The notes: generated by a model from the letters alone, not told the origin. Positions 34,940-44,594 are shown, numbered from the stretch's first letter. The stretch: 64,000 bases of DNA from Gammaproteobacteria bacterium (GCA_018826295.1 JAHJZX010000047.1:1-64000); one strand, 5' to 3'. Made by a program: numbers and translations.

Positions 34940-37900
34940 TATTTATCTCCTGATGTTGCGAACCTAGCCAACAATTGCATTAACTGCTGTGCAGCTGTGC
35001 TTTCTGCTGCAGCGAGGTTGTTTTGCTGAATATGCTGCAAATAGGGTTTCCCTATAAAGTCGGCAGTATCTCGTACCGATTGCCACCAATTTACAGAGCT
35101 GACTCTTAGCTGCAGCTCTTGTAACTGTGTGCTGACCTCAGGCAGTGAGAGATGCAGTTGCTGTTGTTGCATAGCTTGCCAAATGACGGCTTCCAATGGC
35201 CCCACATGGTTCCAGAAATCGGCTTCCTGTTCAGCCTGCTGCTGGTAAAGTTGCTGCAATTTTTGCCAGTCATCATCTGTTGGTGGCTGGTGTTTGGCGT
35301 TCAGCCAATGTAACCGCAGCTTAGCCAGATACAGCTGGCTTAGTGGGTAGAAAACATCAGTGGCCCTTAGATCGGCAGCTTGTTGATAGGCTACAACCAT
35401 TTGTTCTAACGCAGCAGTTAGCTCAGTTGTGCTAGTGGGCTTTGCTGGCTGCTGCGCGCGGTTGCCCGTCGCTTTTGCCGTCGGCGTGTTGTCTATCAGC
35501 ATAACCCGCCGTTTCCAGGCTGAACCCAGCAGATTATAGCGCTCAGCTGTTGGTGCCAGTTCAATTAAATGCTGTAGTTGTTGCGTAGCGGCTTTCAGGG
35601 TTGCTTCGTCAGTAGCCAGGCGTACTTGCAAATTAAGTTGTTGCTCGCGCGCCACAAAACTCGCTGAGCCATCAGCGGCATTTACTGCAGTGCTAAACCA
35701 ATGTAGCGCAAGGTCTTTAACGCCAAGTGCCAGCCAGCAGTGTGCAATCTGCTCCGCAACCTGGCCTTGTTGCAACCAACTGTTGTTGCTACTGCGTAAA
35801 ATCGACATCAGTCGGTTTTGTAAACCTGACCGTTCACCATCACTGCTATTGGCAGCCTGTGTTTGCAATTGTTCCAGCGTGAGTAGCAGTTCGCGGGCAC
35901 TGGCTAGAGGCGGCGTTTGTAGCTCACAAGTCTGCTCATTGTCAACTAAACGCCAGGCCGGGTCGCCATAGCACTGATACGCTGCCCAGGTATTGTCGTG
36001 CGGTGCGGCAGCAAACGCGGCTTTGCGCCCAGCCTGTACTGCCCTGGCGAACGTCATGTTTTGCAGCAATGCCTGGTAGAAATTACCTGCAAAGGCTTCA
36101 GCGGCCTGGTCTGCCACTGCCCAGGCCGCCACCACCACACAACGCACTCCGCTGCGGATAAGTTGTTCACCAACGTTGGCAGCAAAAGCCTGATAACGTG
36201 CCGTGTTTAGCTGCTCGGTTTTACCCAGCTCACAGCAATTTACAAATACCAATTCAGGTGCATGTTGCATACTGTCAAATTCAGCTGGCCCAAATACGAT
36301 ATCGTTTTGTAATAGCATGCCAGTTTTACAACTATGCGATTGGCCGGACTCTGACGGGCAGTAAAGACCATGACCTGCCAGATGCACTATTTGCCAGTCA
36401 TGGCTTAATGCAGCTTTAAAAATATCGCTGCTGCTACTGTTAAGCAGTAGCTGCGCACGCGAGGCAAAAACCTTAGCTACTTGTTTTGCTTCTCTGACCG
36501 CACCCGGTAATGGCGCCACTGATTCATCAACTAACGGCTCGCCAATCACCAGAATCTTGTCAGACAAACTGGCTGTTGGTTGGCGTCTGAACTCGCGTAA
36601 GCGGAGTTTACGCAGCACATTGTTGTTAAACCTTTGCCCATTATCGGGATCTGAAGCCTGGTGTTGCACCGCACCTTCAATAAGCAACTCCCACGGGATC
36701 CAGGCCGTATAGTTATCCAGCTCAAGTACCAGCTCACTACAGGCAGCCAAGCTGGCTTTTAGTTCATGTGGCAAAACCAAGTGAAACAGCGTCTTGGCTA
36801 ATGTCTGATCAAAATTACCCGTTACCTCGGAGTTGTGTAGCAACTCGCGGATTTGTGCCACCTGAATTTCTTTGTAGTAAAGCTCAGAGCGGGCGCGACG
36901 GGTAAACAGAGCAAACTCCAGCAGTAAATGACTCGACGAATCAAAAAGTCCTGCTGCAACCGGCCTATGCTGGTGTAATGGCCGGGAGCTTACTCGCAGT
37001 AAATCATATTTCACGCTGCGATAGTGGCCGTCTACCGGCTGAGAAATGCCATTGTTGCCATTTGTAACTTGCTTTGTTAACTCCAGTGGCAAGGCTTTAT
37101 TTAGCGCGCTCCAGTCGTGCAGCGTATGCCACGCCTCCAGAGCCCGGCTATGAAACTGCTCGATAATTAATAACCGACCAACATACGCCACTGTGCGATG
37201 CGGTCGCTGTATCGCCAGCTGTTGCAGTTTTTCATTAGCATCCAGCACGCCTTGCACCAAGGCCTGCACAGACTGGCTAACCGTAACAATACCGCCACTG
37301 CCTAAAATGGTCACTGCCAACTCTAACTGCGAGATCTGGCGCTGTTGCTGCAAGCAATAACCGATTACGCCAGCCTGAACTGTGCGACGGATTGCTGCGG
37401 GCGTCAGCTCGCCTTCATCGCCCAGCCCTACTACTATCGCAGCTACCGGCTTAGGATAAGCCAGTGGATTGGCCACGTTTTGCTGGCGATTAACAAAAAT
37501 CTGGTACTGCCCCGGCACAACTGGGTACACACCAGATTGCAACGCCAATTGCAAATCTCCGCCTAAAAGCTGATCTACGGCCTGTTCTGACCCCGTCAGC
37601 TGCATGGCATTAACATGACCCAATAGCAGCGGCTGGCGTACAAATCGCAAATCATCGTTATGCACATTTAGTACAAGCGGTGGTGATTGCAATCCTTGTT
37701 GCCTGCTAACTGTGCTATCAATAAACAACGCCTGCATCATTGCGGCTTCATCCAATGGGTAAGCGCTGTACGTTGTGTCGGCATCGACTCTGGGCTTGGT
37801 GACCAGCGACCCTTTTCCATCCTCGCTACGTCGCTCAGGTAAATAAAAGGGTTGCAAACCAGATGGCTGCATCACGTTGCCCGCTAACCATTGCTGACAG

Positions 37901-40422
37901 GCAGCAATGACATTCTTGTCTTTGGCTAAAGCGCCATGTACCTGCGGACTTAACCAGGTTGGTATGCCTGCAATAACAGAATCCTGCCAGCACACCCGGC
38001 CATCGCCGTCAGGGCTAAATTGATACCGCAACGCCCCCTGATTATTGACAACAAAGCCTGCCGGCGTTTGCGGACTGGAGCCCAGTATCATACCGATTTT
38101 GTCCTGGTAGCCCTGTATTACCGGCAATTGAGCATTGAGTTTATGGCGCAGCAAACTCGCCTTATCTAGCGTGCTCTGGTTCGGGATGGCCCACAAATGC
38201 TTTTTCGAAAACCGGCTAAACCAAGGGTTAGTATCCTGAGCAACCATTTGATCTGCTTCGGCTAACTGGTGCCAGTAGGCCTGTTGTGCCATCGGGTGCT
38301 GCGGGTCATGCAAACCGGCCTGTAACTGCAGCAAACCGGTAAAATCTGCAATCAGTTCACGGCTTTCCAGCGTCTGTAAATCGCCATTTAACCGGCACAG
38401 CATATTGGCAAAAGAGTCATCACCAGTCAGCATAGTCATCGGTGCCCAGGAACCGTTGTTTGGTGGCCCGAGCAACATTACCCGGGTATTGGGCCGGTTC
38501 AACCAGCTTTGCCATAACTGCGGTTCAACGATCTGCAGCACGCGAAACACCAGAGAGCCCATCGAATGCGCCACCAGATGAATAGCGGCATTAGGGCGGT
38601 GAGCAAGTTGTTGCCGTAGCACCGCTGCAAGGGCAGTAGCGCTATCTTCCAGCGAACGGCGCCAGTCGTAACTGAATGGCAACACTTCATACTGCAAGGC
38701 CAGTTGCTCTATCAGAGTTTGATAGTAGGTTTCCAACACACCGTCTGCTTCGATGTTGTCATTATCTCGCAGGCGAATGCGATCCAGCATGCCAAAAGCG
38801 CGGTGCAGCGCCAGCCATTCGCGCCGGCCAGCTGTCTGCAGATGGCTACCAGCGATACCCGGCAGCACCAGCACCAGGGGCTTTGCCGTATTCCCCAAAT
38901 CGTTGGCAGCTAAAATATTGGGGCTAAAGCGGGATTCATCGCTGGCGCGCACGCCACTGGCACTTTTGCCCTGATAAGACAACGGGCCTACCGGCAAGAA
39001 GCCAGACGGTTGCTGTTGTGTTAATGCTTCAGTAATAGCGCTGGCGGTACTTAGATTACTAAAATAATTAAAATGGTCGGTTTTGCCGCTGCTTTCCAGT
39101 ATAAAGCGGGCATCGCGGCGCAGCACACCGCCATACATAGCACTGGTCTGTACCACTAAGTCGTTATCTGTACGGTAAAAGCTGTCTGCCAGTAAAGTTT
39201 TTATCCAGGATACCAGCGAGTCACCGGCAATATCGCCTGCCACCACACGTAACTGGCTGTCACAACCAGCACTAAGGGGCGCATTTAGCCACCGTATTAC
39301 CGCACTTTGAGCCCGCATCGCCTCAATACCCGTCAGACTGGCGGGATCGGTGCGTTCACGTGCCACTGCCTTGGTAAAATCCAGCAGGCCAGGCAACAAC
39401 GGAATATTAGCCCGCTTTGCCAGCCAGTTCAGCACACTAAGATACGCGTCCAGCCGATCTGACGCCAGCAAGGTCCCGTGCGCCGGGCAGGCCACCCGTA
39501 CCAGTCGTTCAATCCGAATATCTTTGCTTTTTAGCAACTTGACCAGCTCGGTCAGTTCCTGTTTGTGTTGTGAGTAGGCATCGTCCTGAAAATAGTCTGA
39601 TATTTCTTGGTCAAACAGCTGTTTATCGGCCGCTAGCATTAAAGCCCGCAACAGGCACTCCGCGACCAGCCCACCGCGCGAATGCGTAACCAAATGCAAA
39701 GTTGCCCGTTTCGGCAAGGCTTTTGCCAGCGTCAGAGCGTTAAACAAAGGGCTTTTTAGAACAGTGGCATGATCAAGTGCATAAATCTGATTGTGATAGT
39801 GACTAAACAGCTGTTGGATTTGCTGTTGATGCTGCCACCAGCCGGCAAAACCCGCCTGGGTATTACTAAAAGTGCCATGAATAAACACCAGTTGCGGATG
39901 GCTAACGGCGTCTAACTGACAAGTGGTCGCTTGTTTAAGGTCCGCAATCGTCTGTTCTGACAGGCGGTACACGCCCTCATTAACCTTGCTGTCAATACGT
40001 GCGCCAATAGCTGCTGAGGTAAATTTAGCCGCTTTTTTCTTCAGCCCCAGCAACTCCAGCGTATCTATAAGCACATCACTGATAAAGCCCCGCTGCGCAC
40101 CATCCTGACTACGCCACTGCGCGTTGGCAGGCACCTGCACTGTGCCATCTGTGGCTAATTTGCCACCTTGTTGGCTTAGCAACAAATCCCGGGCATGCTC
40201 CGGATGCAACCACAAATCAAACGGCTGGCCGCTGTTATCTTTTAAAACCAGGTGTACTAAATCTTTGCCGGTTTCGGCGTTAAGCATCTGGGTGCTGCCC
40301 ATGGCTCGCTTTTCGCCGCCCGCGAGTTTGAAACTGCGTACCTGATAGTCAGCATCGGTTGGCTCTGTGGCGTCTTGTGAAGAAGTACGAACTGCAAACT
40401 GAATGGTGGTTTGACTGGTCAT
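34939..40422 (-). CDS. CHAT caspase-like protease fused to two lipase-like alpha/beta-hydrolase domains
   Basis: An 1827-aa protein, first gene of the operon; ATG 40422 (MTSQTT) follows GGAGC and a run of A/G, and is preferred over a start 36 bases upstream. Domain 1 (about residues 170-460) is an alpha/beta hydrolase: FIHGTFSN oxyanion-type loop and LVTHSRGGLVAE with Ser248. Domain 2 (about 510-760) resembles PGAP1/LCAT-type lipases: LVLPGIAGSHL and LVAHSMGSLVFR (Ser about 620). The region about 900-1230 is unassigned. The CHAT domain (about 1290-1480) has IVHLAGHGLY with the catalytic His (about 1350) and LVFVNCCELGK with the catalytic Cys (about 1395). A helical C-terminus ends the chain. 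CHAT domains are caspase-type proteases in conflict systems, so self-cleavage that frees the lipases is an attractive inference. Confidence 0.88.
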   Translation of the reverse strand: MTSQTTIQFAVRTSSQDATEPTDADYQVRSFKLAGGEKRAMGSTQMLNAETGKDLVHLVLKDNSGQPFDLWLHPEHARDLLLSQQGGKLATDGTVQVPANAQWRSQDGAQRGFISDVLIDTLELLGLKKKAAKFTSAAIGARIDSKVNEGVYRLSEQTIADLKQATTCQLDAVSHPQLVFIHGTFSNTQAGFAGWWQHQQQIQQLFSHYHNQIYALDHATVLKSPLFNALTLAKALPKRATLHLVTHSRGGLVAECLLRALMLAADKQLFDQEISDYFQDDAYSQHKQELTELVKLLKSKDIRIERLVRVACPAHGTLLASDRLDAYLSVLNWLAKRANIPLLPGLLDFTKAVARERTDPASLTGIEAMRAQSAVIRWLNAPLSAGCDSQLRVVAGDIAGDSLVSWIKTLLADSFYRTDNDLVVQTSAMYGGVLRRDARFILESSGKTDHFNYFSNLSTASAITEALTQQQPSGFLPVGPLSYQGKSASGVRASDESRFSPNILAANDLGNTAKPLVLVLPGIAGSHLQTAGRREWLALHRAFGMLDRIRLRDNDNIEADGVLETYYQTLIEQLALQYEVLPFSYDWRRSLEDSATALAAVLRQQLAHRPNAAIHLVAHSMGSLVFRVLQIVEPQLWQSWLNRPNTRVMLLGPPNNGSWAPMTMLTGDDSFANMLCRLNGDLQTLESRELIADFTGLLQLQAGLHDPQHPMAQQAYWHQLAEADQMVAQDTNPWFSRFSKKHLWAIPNQSTLDKASLLRHKLNAQLPVIQGYQDKIGMILGSSPQTPAGFVVNNQGALRYQFSPDGDGRVCWQDSVIAGIPTWLSPQVHGALAKDKNVIAACQQWLAGNVMQPSGLQPFYLPERRSEDGKGSLVTKPRVDADTTYSAYPLDEAAMMQALFIDSTVSRQQGLQSPPLVLNVHNDDLRFVRQPLLLGHVNAMQLTGSEQAVDQLLGGDLQLALQSGVYPVVPGQYQIFVNRQQNVANPLAYPKPVAAIVVGLGDEGELTPAAIRRTVQAGVIGYCLQQQRQISQLELAVTILGSGGIVTVSQSVQALVQGVLDANEKLQQLAIQRPHRTVAYVGRLLIIEQFHSRALEAWHTLHDWSALNKALPLELTKQVTNGNNGISQPVDGHYRSVKYDLLRVSSRPLHQHRPVAAGLFDSSSHLLLEFALFTRRARSELYYKEIQVAQIRELLHNSEVTGNFDQTLAKTLFHLVLPHELKASLAACSELVLELDNYTAWIPWELLIEGAVQHQASDPDNGQRFNNNVLRKLRLREFRRQPTASLSDKILVIGEPLVDESVAPLPGAVREAKQVAKVFASRAQLLLNSSSSDIFKAALSHDWQIVHLAGHGLYCPSESGQSHSCKTGMLLQNDIVFGPAEFDSMQHAPELVFVNCCELGKTEQLNTARYQAFAANVGEQLIRSGVRCVVVAAWAVADQAAEAFAGNFYQALLQNMTFARAVQAGRKAAFAAAPHDNTWAAYQCYGDPAWRLVDNEQTCELQTPPLASARELLLTLEQLQTQAANSSDGERSGLQNRLMSILRSSNNSWLQQGQVAEQIAHCWLALGVKDLALHWFSTAVNAADGSASFVAREQQLNLQVRLATDEATLKAATQQLQHLIELAPTAERYNLLGSAWKRRVMLIDNTPTAKATGNRAQQPAKPTSTTELTAALEQMVVAYQQAADLRATDVFYPLSQLYLAKLRLHWLNAKHQPPTDDDWQKLQQLYQQQAEQEADFWNHVGPLEAVIWQAMQQQQLHLSLPEVSTQLQELQLRVSSVNWWQSVRDTADFIGKPYLQHIQQNNLAAAESTAAQQLMQLLARFATSGDK

Positions 40423-40779
40423 CCTTTTGCTCCATGCTGTCAGGACTCGAAGGGCCAAACGCCCTGCGATTAGATTTTGCTGGTAATGTTGCCGGTAAGC
40501 GGGAATGCGTGCTTTAACACTGACAAAGTGTAGCTGTTAGTTTTAATTTTTGTTGCGCTCGGTAACTAAAATGCGTTCTCAGTCAGGAGAGTCGTCTTTG
40601 ATTAGCAGCTGCTCGCCACTGGCGTAACGGCCTTTATCAGCTAATCAGATTTACTATGGCAGGTGGATTTAGTTAATATAGCCACTATATTTATGAGAGT
40701 TCAGGCAAGTGCAGGCTCGAGTTTGCAACTACCCCCAGCCGAAGATAATGAACCAAGTAGCAGCCTCCTGTACAAAGTA
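40423..40779. other. Intergenic region between the Roco gene and the CHAT operon
   Basis: No gene is supported here; plus-strand frames have no start context or family resemblance. It contains a perfect 15-bp palindrome at 40676-40690 (ATATAG, CCA, CTATAT) and an imperfect long hairpin at 40600-40646 (GATTAGC arms) that could terminate the Roco transcript. The CHAT operon promoter should lie in 40430-40600, but no convincing -35/-10 pair was identified. Confidence 0.55.
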
Positions 40780-43700
40780 CTACTTACTTTGCATATACTC
40801 TTCAACGCGACTTTTAACCAATTCCAAAGTAGCTTCCACTTGGAGATCTTGCTGTCGCTCAGTTACCAAATCACTTAACCACGCTAATGCGTTAGCAATG
40901 CAGTTAATGAAGGCACTCATCAACTGCAGCTCATCAACAGAGCTTGCCCCAGCTGATTCTGAACCTACCTCTTCAACCAATACCTGCAACTCATTCTTCC
41001 TGAGCTTCCAATGTTTGACAATTTTTAACCGCTCTATAGGGTTATCAATATTGATATCACTTAGGACCACAGGAATCACTCGCTTGGTAAAGTCGCTCTG
41101 CTGGCGCTGGCTATACTCGTAAAGAAACGCTAACTCTTTCATGCAATGCGCTGACTCATATAAATATTTTTGGCTTAGAATCACTAAAGCAAAATCGCCA
41201 GCACCAATCTGGCGTTCAAATTCAGCAATACTGCTGCCCATTTCATTAGAGTTTTTGTCCCTAAATACATTTAATTTCTCAGCCTTTAACTTTTCATACA
41301 GCTGATCACTTGCTTGTTGTCGTGCATCTTCCTCTTTACCCCACGCATATGAGAAATAAATCGATGGTGGTTTCACTGGTGGCAGCACTGCAGGGCCTAT
41401 ATCACCAAAAGGCTTTGTTTGCTTTCGTTCCTGCTGCTCATTTTTACTAGCTGATGGCTCACCTTTTATCCAATTAACTTCTGGTGACTGCCCAAGGTGA
41501 TGGGCCTTTGTTATCGACTCAAGTAAGTGTTTTGCCAATTGATTACTTTGCGAACCCGCTAAGCGAATTATAATTTTTCCTGGTTGGCTAAAATTGCTGA
41601 GTAGCTCATTTCCCAAAGCGTCCAACTCACATTGAAACCAGACTTTTACATGATGTTTGCTATCGTAGAAACAACAACCATAACGCCAGTAATAAGCGTG
41701 CGCCTTTGCGACTTCGCCAATTTTACTTAGTAGAAACCGCATAGTTGCATCATGTAAAAACGAAAAATGTAGCTCTAATTCAATATCCGGGCGGGCCTGC
41801 TGCCAAATTTGATGAGCATCGTTTTCGTCTAGTTCTTCTAAATTATCGGGTGCGATGTAATGAGTTTCATCTACTTTGAAGCATGCTCCGCATTGCTGCA
41901 TCATCTCCAGAAACAAGTCAATATCGTTGCTATCTAAATGATGTTGAACAATCCAGTGCTCCAGCATCCCCAACGTAAATCGTCCTCTGCAAGCTTTGAG
42001 CTGAGGCAATACATGCTTTCTGTCCAGAAGAAGATAAACTCCCTGTAAAGCCCATTGTTGGTCAAGTATTAAATGATCGTCAAAATGACCACAACGATAA
42101 AACAACACCCCACTTTGGTGAAGGAAGTTTGCCAGCGTCATCGGCGCCGCCACGTCATAATCGGAACAGATATCTTCAAACTCTTCGAAGGAAATTTGCT
42201 TCCTATGTTTGCTCAGTGAATAAATCTCAAGTTCGACTGCCAGCCATGATTTTGGCAACCACACTTCACCATTTCGTTCCAATTGCTGCTTTACCACGCG
42301 CTCAAAACTCGGAAGAAAAACAGCCAGACCATCTTTCACTTTGGTACTAATCGTTAACGGCCGGAGAGTAGGAAATGGAGGCGGATGTGGAATGGGAGCA
42401 GGTCGGTCGCACTCTGGACTATCGCACTGGCTTTGGCAAACCAAAACATTGGCTTGATCACCTGCCAGTGACTTTAGATACGCAAGCCAGTAGCTTAGTG
42501 GTCTATTACGCATCTCAAGTTGTTCGCAAGCAACTTGATCGTTATTTTCAAAGTCTGGATGCCACAGTAGTAAATACAACGCACGTTGATCAATAAAAAG
42601 GCTATGAGTACCCAAGTAAACATCCTGACCACCGAAATCCCAGCACTTTAGCTCCACTTCACTATCAGGCAGGTGAAATTTATGGATCTGAATACCATGA
42701 GTGCTGGGCACGGTTTCGTCAAATGCCTCCTGCCTCAACCTCCTGGCTAACTGAGTTTTACCTATTCGACCATTTCCTAACAACATTACTTTTAATGATT
42801 TTGGACTTTCAATTCCCTGTTGCTCACATTCAAACAACCAATCTTCGAAAGCTACCAGATCGAAATCCTGAGTTATTTCAGCCGGAACATGTTCTATAGC
42901 TAACCTATCACTACGCGAGTAAACATCAATACGAGGCGCGTTAAACAATAACTCTTTAAAATTATCCAAATGTAAATGTAAAGTAAGCATCTTCCCTGCA
43001 ATATGAAGGTACTCTAACTTATTTAAACCGCCAAGTGCAGATGTGTCAGATAAAATTGAGTGCTTTCCTAGACAAAGAAATTTCAACTGAGTTAATGAAC
43101 TTAAATTATTTATACTTTCCAAAGCAACACACCCATCAATATTAAGATGAGTTAGATTTTCTAACTTGCTTAAGAAATCTAAATTTTTTATTGAAGCACA
43201 ACCATCCAGCCTCAACTCACGTAGATTTTTCAAATTTTCAATACTGCGCAAGCAATTTAAAGCGGAACATTTACTCAAGGTTAGTGATGTTAATAAACTT
43301 AAGTTCTCTAACCCATCCAAATTCGTAAGAGATTTGCAACCGGAAATATCAAGTTTTATTAAACTTGCAAGGTGTTTTATATCTGACAGAGATGTAATGA
43401 AGTCGCAATTGCTAACACCAATCTCTTCAATTTTATTCAATCCATTAAAAAACGCAATGTCAGTAATTGCGCTGCAATTAAAAGCCTGTAATTTTTTTAA
43501 ATTTTTTAAATGTTGAAGTCCTTCAATGCATTTCAGAGATTGAGCGTGGCTAATATTCAATTCAGTTAGCTCCGCGAGCTGCTCAATTCCTGATAAAGTT
43601 AACAAGCTGGAGCACTCGCTAAGGTTTAACTTTGTTAAATTTTTTATACATCCAACCCCCTCGATGGACGCTAAATTCTCACAACTCTGTAAGTTCAATT

Positions 43701-44241
43701 CAGTTAAGTTCGTTAAAAACTCTATACCTTTTATGTTACGCAAATTATCGCATGCGAATAATTCGAGTCGCTCTAAGTTTATCAATGTCTTTAACGCATG
43801 TAAGTTGTCTATTCCGCAATGACCAAATACTGATAATCGCTTAAGGCGCTTGAGTTGCTGTATATCCATAAGGCAAGGTGCAGACTCGGTAAAATCAATT
43901 TCAAGTTCAGTCAAGTTACTCAACTTGAACAAATCATTAAGAGACGGAAGTGACTTATCTACTGATATCTGCAACAGTGATAGATTTTCAAGACAACTAA
44001 CATGTGGAAATACTTTAGGGGCGTCACTAAAGACTTGGAGCCGCTTAAGTTTAGAAAGGTGCTCGATACCTGATAAACAAACTAAGTTGTCACACCAAGT
44101 AGCGTCGAGTGATGTCAATTTAGTAAGCTTCTCCACTCCTTCTAAACTGGTTAAATTATCGCTACCTGTGATGTCAAGTACCGTTAGGTTTGATAAGTGG
44201 GCAATACTTTTCAAATTCGTCAATATACTACAGCTCATCAA
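40780..44241 (-). CDS. LRR-Roc-COR-TIR (Roco-type GTPase) protein, main part of a frameshifted gene
   Basis: The 1153-aa frame encodes most of a Roco protein. Residues 1 to about 440 are about 19 leucine-rich repeats of 22-23 residues (pattern L..L.L..C..L..L.G...L..L). The Roc GTPase follows (about 485-640): MLLGNGRIGKTQ P-loop (about 490), LKCWDFGGQD (DxGGQ switch), VLVCQSQCD (NKxD-like, altered). A COR-like dimerisation region (about 660-900) and a linker lead to a TIR domain (about 955-1095): IYFSYAWGKEEDA, FRDKNSNEMGSS, DFALVILSQKYL, SAHCMKELAFLYEY. A track start at TTG 44241 is arbitrary: DNA upstream continues in-frame as repeat (THLNL, GIKSLKNL) up to the frameshift at about 44280-44289. 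The LRR part is AT-rich compared with flanking genes, a sign of transfer. Expression of the C-terminal part would need frameshifting or reinitiation. Confidence 0.88.
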   Translation of the reverse strand: MMSCSILTNLKSIAHLSNLTVLDITGSDNLTSLEGVEKLTKLTSLDATWCDNLVCLSGIEHLSKLKRLQVFSDAPKVFPHVSCLENLSLLQISVDKSLPSLNDLFKLSNLTELEIDFTESAPCLMDIQQLKRLKRLSVFGHCGIDNLHALKTLINLERLELFACDNLRNIKGIEFLTNLTELNLQSCENLASIEGVGCIKNLTKLNLSECSSLLTLSGIEQLAELTELNISHAQSLKCIEGLQHLKNLKKLQAFNCSAITDIAFFNGLNKIEEIGVSNCDFITSLSDIKHLASLIKLDISGCKSLTNLDGLENLSLLTSLTLSKCSALNCLRSIENLKNLRELRLDGCASIKNLDFLSKLENLTHLNIDGCVALESINNLSSLTQLKFLCLGKHSILSDTSALGGLNKLEYLHIAGKMLTLHLHLDNFKELLFNAPRIDVYSRSDRLAIEHVPAEITQDFDLVAFEDWLFECEQQGIESPKSLKVMLLGNGRIGKTQLARRLRQEAFDETVPSTHGIQIHKFHLPDSEVELKCWDFGGQDVYLGTHSLFIDQRALYLLLWHPDFENNDQVACEQLEMRNRPLSYWLAYLKSLAGDQANVLVCQSQCDSPECDRPAPIPHPPPFPTLRPLTISTKVKDGLAVFLPSFERVVKQQLERNGEVWLPKSWLAVELEIYSLSKHRKQISFEEFEDICSDYDVAAPMTLANFLHQSGVLFYRCGHFDDHLILDQQWALQGVYLLLDRKHVLPQLKACRGRFTLGMLEHWIVQHHLDSNDIDLFLEMMQQCGACFKVDETHYIAPDNLEELDENDAHQIWQQARPDIELELHFSFLHDATMRFLLSKIGEVAKAHAYYWRYGCCFYDSKHHVKVWFQCELDALGNELLSNFSQPGKIIIRLAGSQSNQLAKHLLESITKAHHLGQSPEVNWIKGEPSASKNEQQERKQTKPFGDIGPAVLPPVKPPSIYFSYAWGKEEDARQQASDQLYEKLKAEKLNVFRDKNSNEMGSSIAEFERQIGAGDFALVILSQKYLYESAHCMKELAFLYEYSQRQQSDFTKRVIPVVLSDINIDNPIERLKIVKHWKLRKNELQVLVEEVGSESAGASSVDELQLMSAFINCIANALAWLSDLVTERQQDLQVEATLELVKSRVEEYMQSK

Positions 44242-44269
44242 ATTCAGATGAGTTAGATTTTTAAGTGAT

Positions 44270-44539
44270 TTAATACCAGTAGAGAGAATCTAGAGCATAA
44301 CAACGTTGGAGATCTAAATGAGTTAGTAGCTTTAGCTGATTAACTTGTTCAATATCAGTTAGTACAGTGCAACCAGATAAATTTAAACTTATCAACTGGT
44401 TCGCCAATTGCGTCAGTTCTTCAGGCAGCTGACGTAATCTGAGGTCACTTAAATCGAGACGTGTCTCGCCATTATCCAGGGCATGCTGAATGAGTCGCTG
44501 CGCCTCGCGTAAAGCGCCGGGGTGTTGAAAAGTCGCCAT
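44270..44539 (-). CDS. N-terminal fragment of the LRR-Roco gene (before the frameshift)
   Basis: This frame starts at ATG 44539 (MATFQHPGAL), 28 bp downstream of a strong promoter, and ends at TAA 44270. It encodes a helical cap (REAQRLIQHALDNGETRLDLS) and the first LRRs (LRQLPEELTQLANQLISLNLSGC, then LTHLDLQRCYALDSL). The last four residues (YWY after DSL) break the repeat pattern. In the +1 frame the pattern resumes at once with TGIKSLKNL. Deleting one base in the CT-rich run at about 44280-44289 would fuse the two frames into one Roco protein of about 1253 residues. A mutation, a sequencing error or programmed shifting are all possible; I favour a genuine single-base indel or error. Confidence 0.82.
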   Translation of the reverse strand: MATFQHPGALREAQRLIQHALDNGETRLDLSDLRLRQLPEELTQLANQLISLNLSGCTVLTDIEQVNQLKLLTHLDLQRCYALDSLYWY

Positions 44540-44566
44540 CCGTAGAGCCAAGTTATTGTTTTAGAA

Positions 44567-44594
44567 ACTATACCCCGTAGTCACTTTCTGTCAA
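44567..44594 (-). promoter_or_regulatory. Sigma70-type promoter of the LRR-Roco gene
   Basis: On the minus strand TTGACA (44594-44589) and TATAGT (44572-44567) are separated by 16 bp. This is a near-perfect -35/-10 pair. The predicted start of transcription at about 44560 gives a leader of about 20 bases before ATG 44539, so the gene has its own promoter rather than depending on the SMC operon upstream. Confidence 0.7.

Noticed and set aside
40600..40646. GATTAGC-type hairpin as a recombination or attachment site.
   Set aside because: There is no matching copy elsewhere in the window and no integrase; a terminator-like structure is the simpler reading.
40709..41122. 137-aa plus-strand frame at the 3' end of the Roco gene.
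   Set aside because: It is largely antisense to the TIR coding region, whose motifs are clear; no start signal is visible.
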